From the NCBI GenBank assembly GCA_012522645.1, contig JAAYKC010000071.1, forward strand, positions 1 through 15,527: a stretch of 15,527 bases of DNA. The letters are read 5' to 3'. The translations under genes and the position numbers were made by a program. The notes beneath the pieces are model-generated. The model worked only from the letters and a program-made list of their open reading frames with translations, searched no databases and had not been told where the DNA came from. Positions within the stretch are counted from its first letter, which is position 1. The number at the start of each line of letters is the position of its first letter. This document shows, in pieces, positions 14,226 through 15,527 of this stretch. This DNA is from Thermoplasmatales archaeon (lineage in GTDB: Archaea; Thermoplasmatota; Thermoplasmata; Methanomassiliicoccales; Methanomethylophilaceae).

Positions 14226-14774
14226 ATGCATGACAACATAGATTTTCTTAGATTGGCAGCGGACCGCTATTCGGTGCGCAAATTCGCGGAGAAGCCTGTT
14301 GAGCAGGAGAAACTGGACAAGGTCCTTGAAGCAGGCCATCTGGCGCCTACTGCGGTAAACTATCAGCCGCAGCGCATACTCGTCATGAATGACGAGGAGG
14401 CGCTGACCAAGCTGCAGAAGTGCACGAGATATCACTTCAACGCGCCGGCGGCACTTCTGGTGAGCTACAATAAGAACGAGTGCTGGAAACGTGCATACGA
14501 CGGGAAGATCAGCGGGGAGATCGATGCGAGCATCGTCACGACACACATGATGCTGGAGGCTGCGGCCATAGGCCTGGGAACCACCTGGGTCATGTATTTC
14601 GACCCGGGGATCCTGAGGAAGGAGTTCAGCATACCGGATGAATTGGAGCCCGTGGCACTTCTGATATTGGGGTATCCTGCAGATGATGCGAAGCCGTCTG
14701 CAAAGCATACTGAGTTCAGATCCCCTGAGGAAATAATATCCTACAATCCGGGTTATCATGATCTGAAGAAGTGA
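14226..14774 (+). CDS. nitroreductase-family flavoprotein
   Basis: Proteins of this family bind FMN as dimers and reduce nitro groups, quinones or flavins with NAD(P)H. Some members have other roles. I chose the ATG at 14226 (182 residues) over an upstream in-frame ATG at 14181, because GAGGAT precedes it and because MHDNIDFLRLAADRYSVRKF begins the family directly. RYSVRKF (14-20) carries the Arg-Ser-x-Arg-x-Phe FMN phosphate-binding signature. AGHLAPTAVNYQPQRILVM is the usual P-S/T-x-x-N-x-Q-P region. Then come THMMLEAAAIGLGTTWVM and LILGYPADDAKP, the helix and strand near the flavin ring. The natural substrate cannot be deduced. The gene is 61 bases after the SplB-like gene on the same strand and might share its transcript. 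Confidence 0.9.
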   Translation: MHDNIDFLRLAADRYSVRKFAEKPVEQEKLDKVLEAGHLAPTAVNYQPQRILVMNDEEALTKLQKCTRYHFNAPAALLVSYNKNECWKRAYDGKISGEIDASIVTTHMMLEAAAIGLGTTWVMYFDPGILRKEFSIPDELEPVALLILGYPADDAKPSAKHTEFRSPEEIISYNPGYHDLKK

Positions 14775-14788
14775 TTCGCAACCAGATC

Positions 14789-14827
14789 AAAAAAAATGGA
14801 ATGACGGCCTTCCCGGAGGAAGGCCGT
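14789..14827. terminator. hairpin with flanking A8/T8 tract between convergent genes
   Basis: ACGGCCTTCC (14804-14813) and GGAAGGCCGT (14818-14827) form a perfect 10-bp stem with a CGGA loop. Eight A residues (14789-14796) lie on one side. For the minus-strand gene ending at 14853, the transcript would run through the hairpin and then a U8 tract, like an intrinsic terminator. For the nitroreductase transcript, the hairpin is followed only by the T-rich TATTGTTTATC. Archaeal termination mainly needs the T tract, so the stem may act in transcript stability. Confidence 0.75.
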
Positions 14828-14852
14828 TATTGTTTATCGAAACGGTTTATGT

Positions 14853-15527
14853 CTATTGAACGGACACCAGGACGTCTCCTGTGATGATCCGTTCAAGAAC
14901 CAGTGTCTTACCGTCGTAGGTCCATCCTTTGCCCTCTTCGACGGCTGTACCGCCTATCGTCAGGACTATGTCGGCGTCTGATGCATCAACATCTTTCCCG
15001 TGTTCGTTTATGAACATGATATGCCAGACACCGTCTGCGACATCTACATAGATCCGGTCTATGTCCGTGATCGAAGGCCCGTCATCAAGGGTGATGGTGT
15101 AGCCTGTGCAGAAATATGTGCTTGCATCAACGAACCATTTATCGGCATCCCACAGAGAAACCTTAGAGCCGGCCATCAGCGCATCTGAGAGCGCACGGCC
15201 GTCGAAATAGTTCATATAGTCGAGACCGGACACCTCTCGAAGCGCAGATTGGGAGTTCTCATACGAGTTCTTGACGATCTTCATATCCACAAGCTCGAAG
15301 TCGAGGCCCCATGTGTACGAGTCGTACGAGATCCTCTGAACCTCGGTCGTGAACGGGGTTCCGAAGAAGTCGGCGATCATCCTGCATGCGTCCGTTCTGT
15401 AGTAGAATCCCCTGTCATCCATGCCGTTCGGGGCGACATCCCCGAAGAGCGCAGTGAATTCGGAGGCTGTGAGCTCATCCTTGAGGGCCGTCTGCTCTGC
15501 GATTATGTAATCTGAGGTGAGCATCGC
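14853..15527 (-). CDS. unknown protein, probably secreted or surface, C-terminal part (5' end outside window)
   Basis: The frame enters from the right edge with no start required inside the window; the visible ATG at 15524 is preceded by an in-frame GCG. The 225 visible codons end at a TAG that is followed two codons later by TAA. The sequence is acidic and rich in Tyr, Trp, Asp and Thr, with no enzyme motif that I recognise. The first half is mixed helical (FGTPFTTEVQRISYDSYTWG). The last part (IDRIYVDVADGVWHIMFINE, ADIVLTIGGTAVEEGKGWTY, GKTLVLERIITGDVLVSV) alternates short strands and turns like a beta-sandwich module of archaeal surface proteins. No C-terminal membrane anchor is present. 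Surface location is an inference from composition. A terminator-like hairpin follows it. Confidence 0.75.
   Translation of the reverse strand, partial: AMLTSDYIIAEQTALKDELTASEFTALFGDVAPNGMDDRGFYYRTDACRMIADFFGTPFTTEVQRISYDSYTWGLDFELVDMKIVKNSYENSQSALREVSGLDYMNYFDGRALSDALMAGSKVSLWDADKWFVDASTYFCTGYTITLDDGPSITDIDRIYVDVADGVWHIMFINEHGKDVDASDADIVLTIGGTAVEEGKGWTYDGKTLVLERIITGDVLVSVQ

Overview
The window reads as chromosomal DNA of a methanogen-like euryarchaeon. The best guess is the Thermoplasmatota/Methanomassiliicoccales (Methanomethylophilaceae-like), which is an inference from gene content and style, not proof. The euryarchaeal repair protein NreA and archaeal TATA-like promoters sit beside bacterial-type enzymes. 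The promoter boxes lie only about 25-30 bases before several start codons, so many transcripts would be leaderless or nearly so. Short intergenic gaps and overlapping genes are common. No rRNA, tRNA, CRISPR array or insertion sequence was seen, and no gene-free stretch exceeds 300 bases.

Layout. Positions 1-850 (minus strand) hold the N-terminal half of a TrkA-type NAD-binding K+ channel regulator, preceded by a small signal-plus-membrane-anchor protein. Positions 953-5827 (plus) hold histidinol dehydrogenase (hisD), then a polyphosphate module: PPK1 polyphosphate kinase overlapping a Ppx/GppA exopolyphosphatase with a C-terminal HD region. A long inverted repeat lies between this block and a convergent LarE-like sulfur transferase (5917-6723, minus). 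Divergent from larE is a three-gene SsuABC/TauABC/NrtABC-type ABC importer (about 6856-9627, plus). A BioB/PylB-like radical SAM protein (9701-10699, plus) overlaps tail to tail with a peroxiredoxin-fold protein that has lost most of the active-site motif (10674-11237, minus).

Positions 11355-14164 (plus) form a tight three-gene run: LarB (nickel-pincer cofactor synthesis), NreA (PCNA-linked DNA repair, with zinc cysteines and a C-terminal PIP-like box) and a COG1533/SplB-like radical SAM protein. A nitroreductase-family flavoprotein (14226-14774) follows. A perfect hairpin beside an A8/T8 tract separates it from a convergent, 5'-truncated, probable surface protein (14853-15527, minus).

How the genes may work together. 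LarE and LarB in one neighbourhood suggest nickel-pincer nucleotide cofactor synthesis, though LarC and a client enzyme are not in the window. PPK and Ppx make and degrade polyphosphate. The NreA plus SplB-like pair may be a DNA-repair-related unit. The most interesting items are the NreA/radical-SAM pair with a possible AUU start, the LarE variant with a CxC pair, the BioB-like radical SAM protein of unknown function, the inert-looking peroxiredoxin, and the structured element at 5851-5905.
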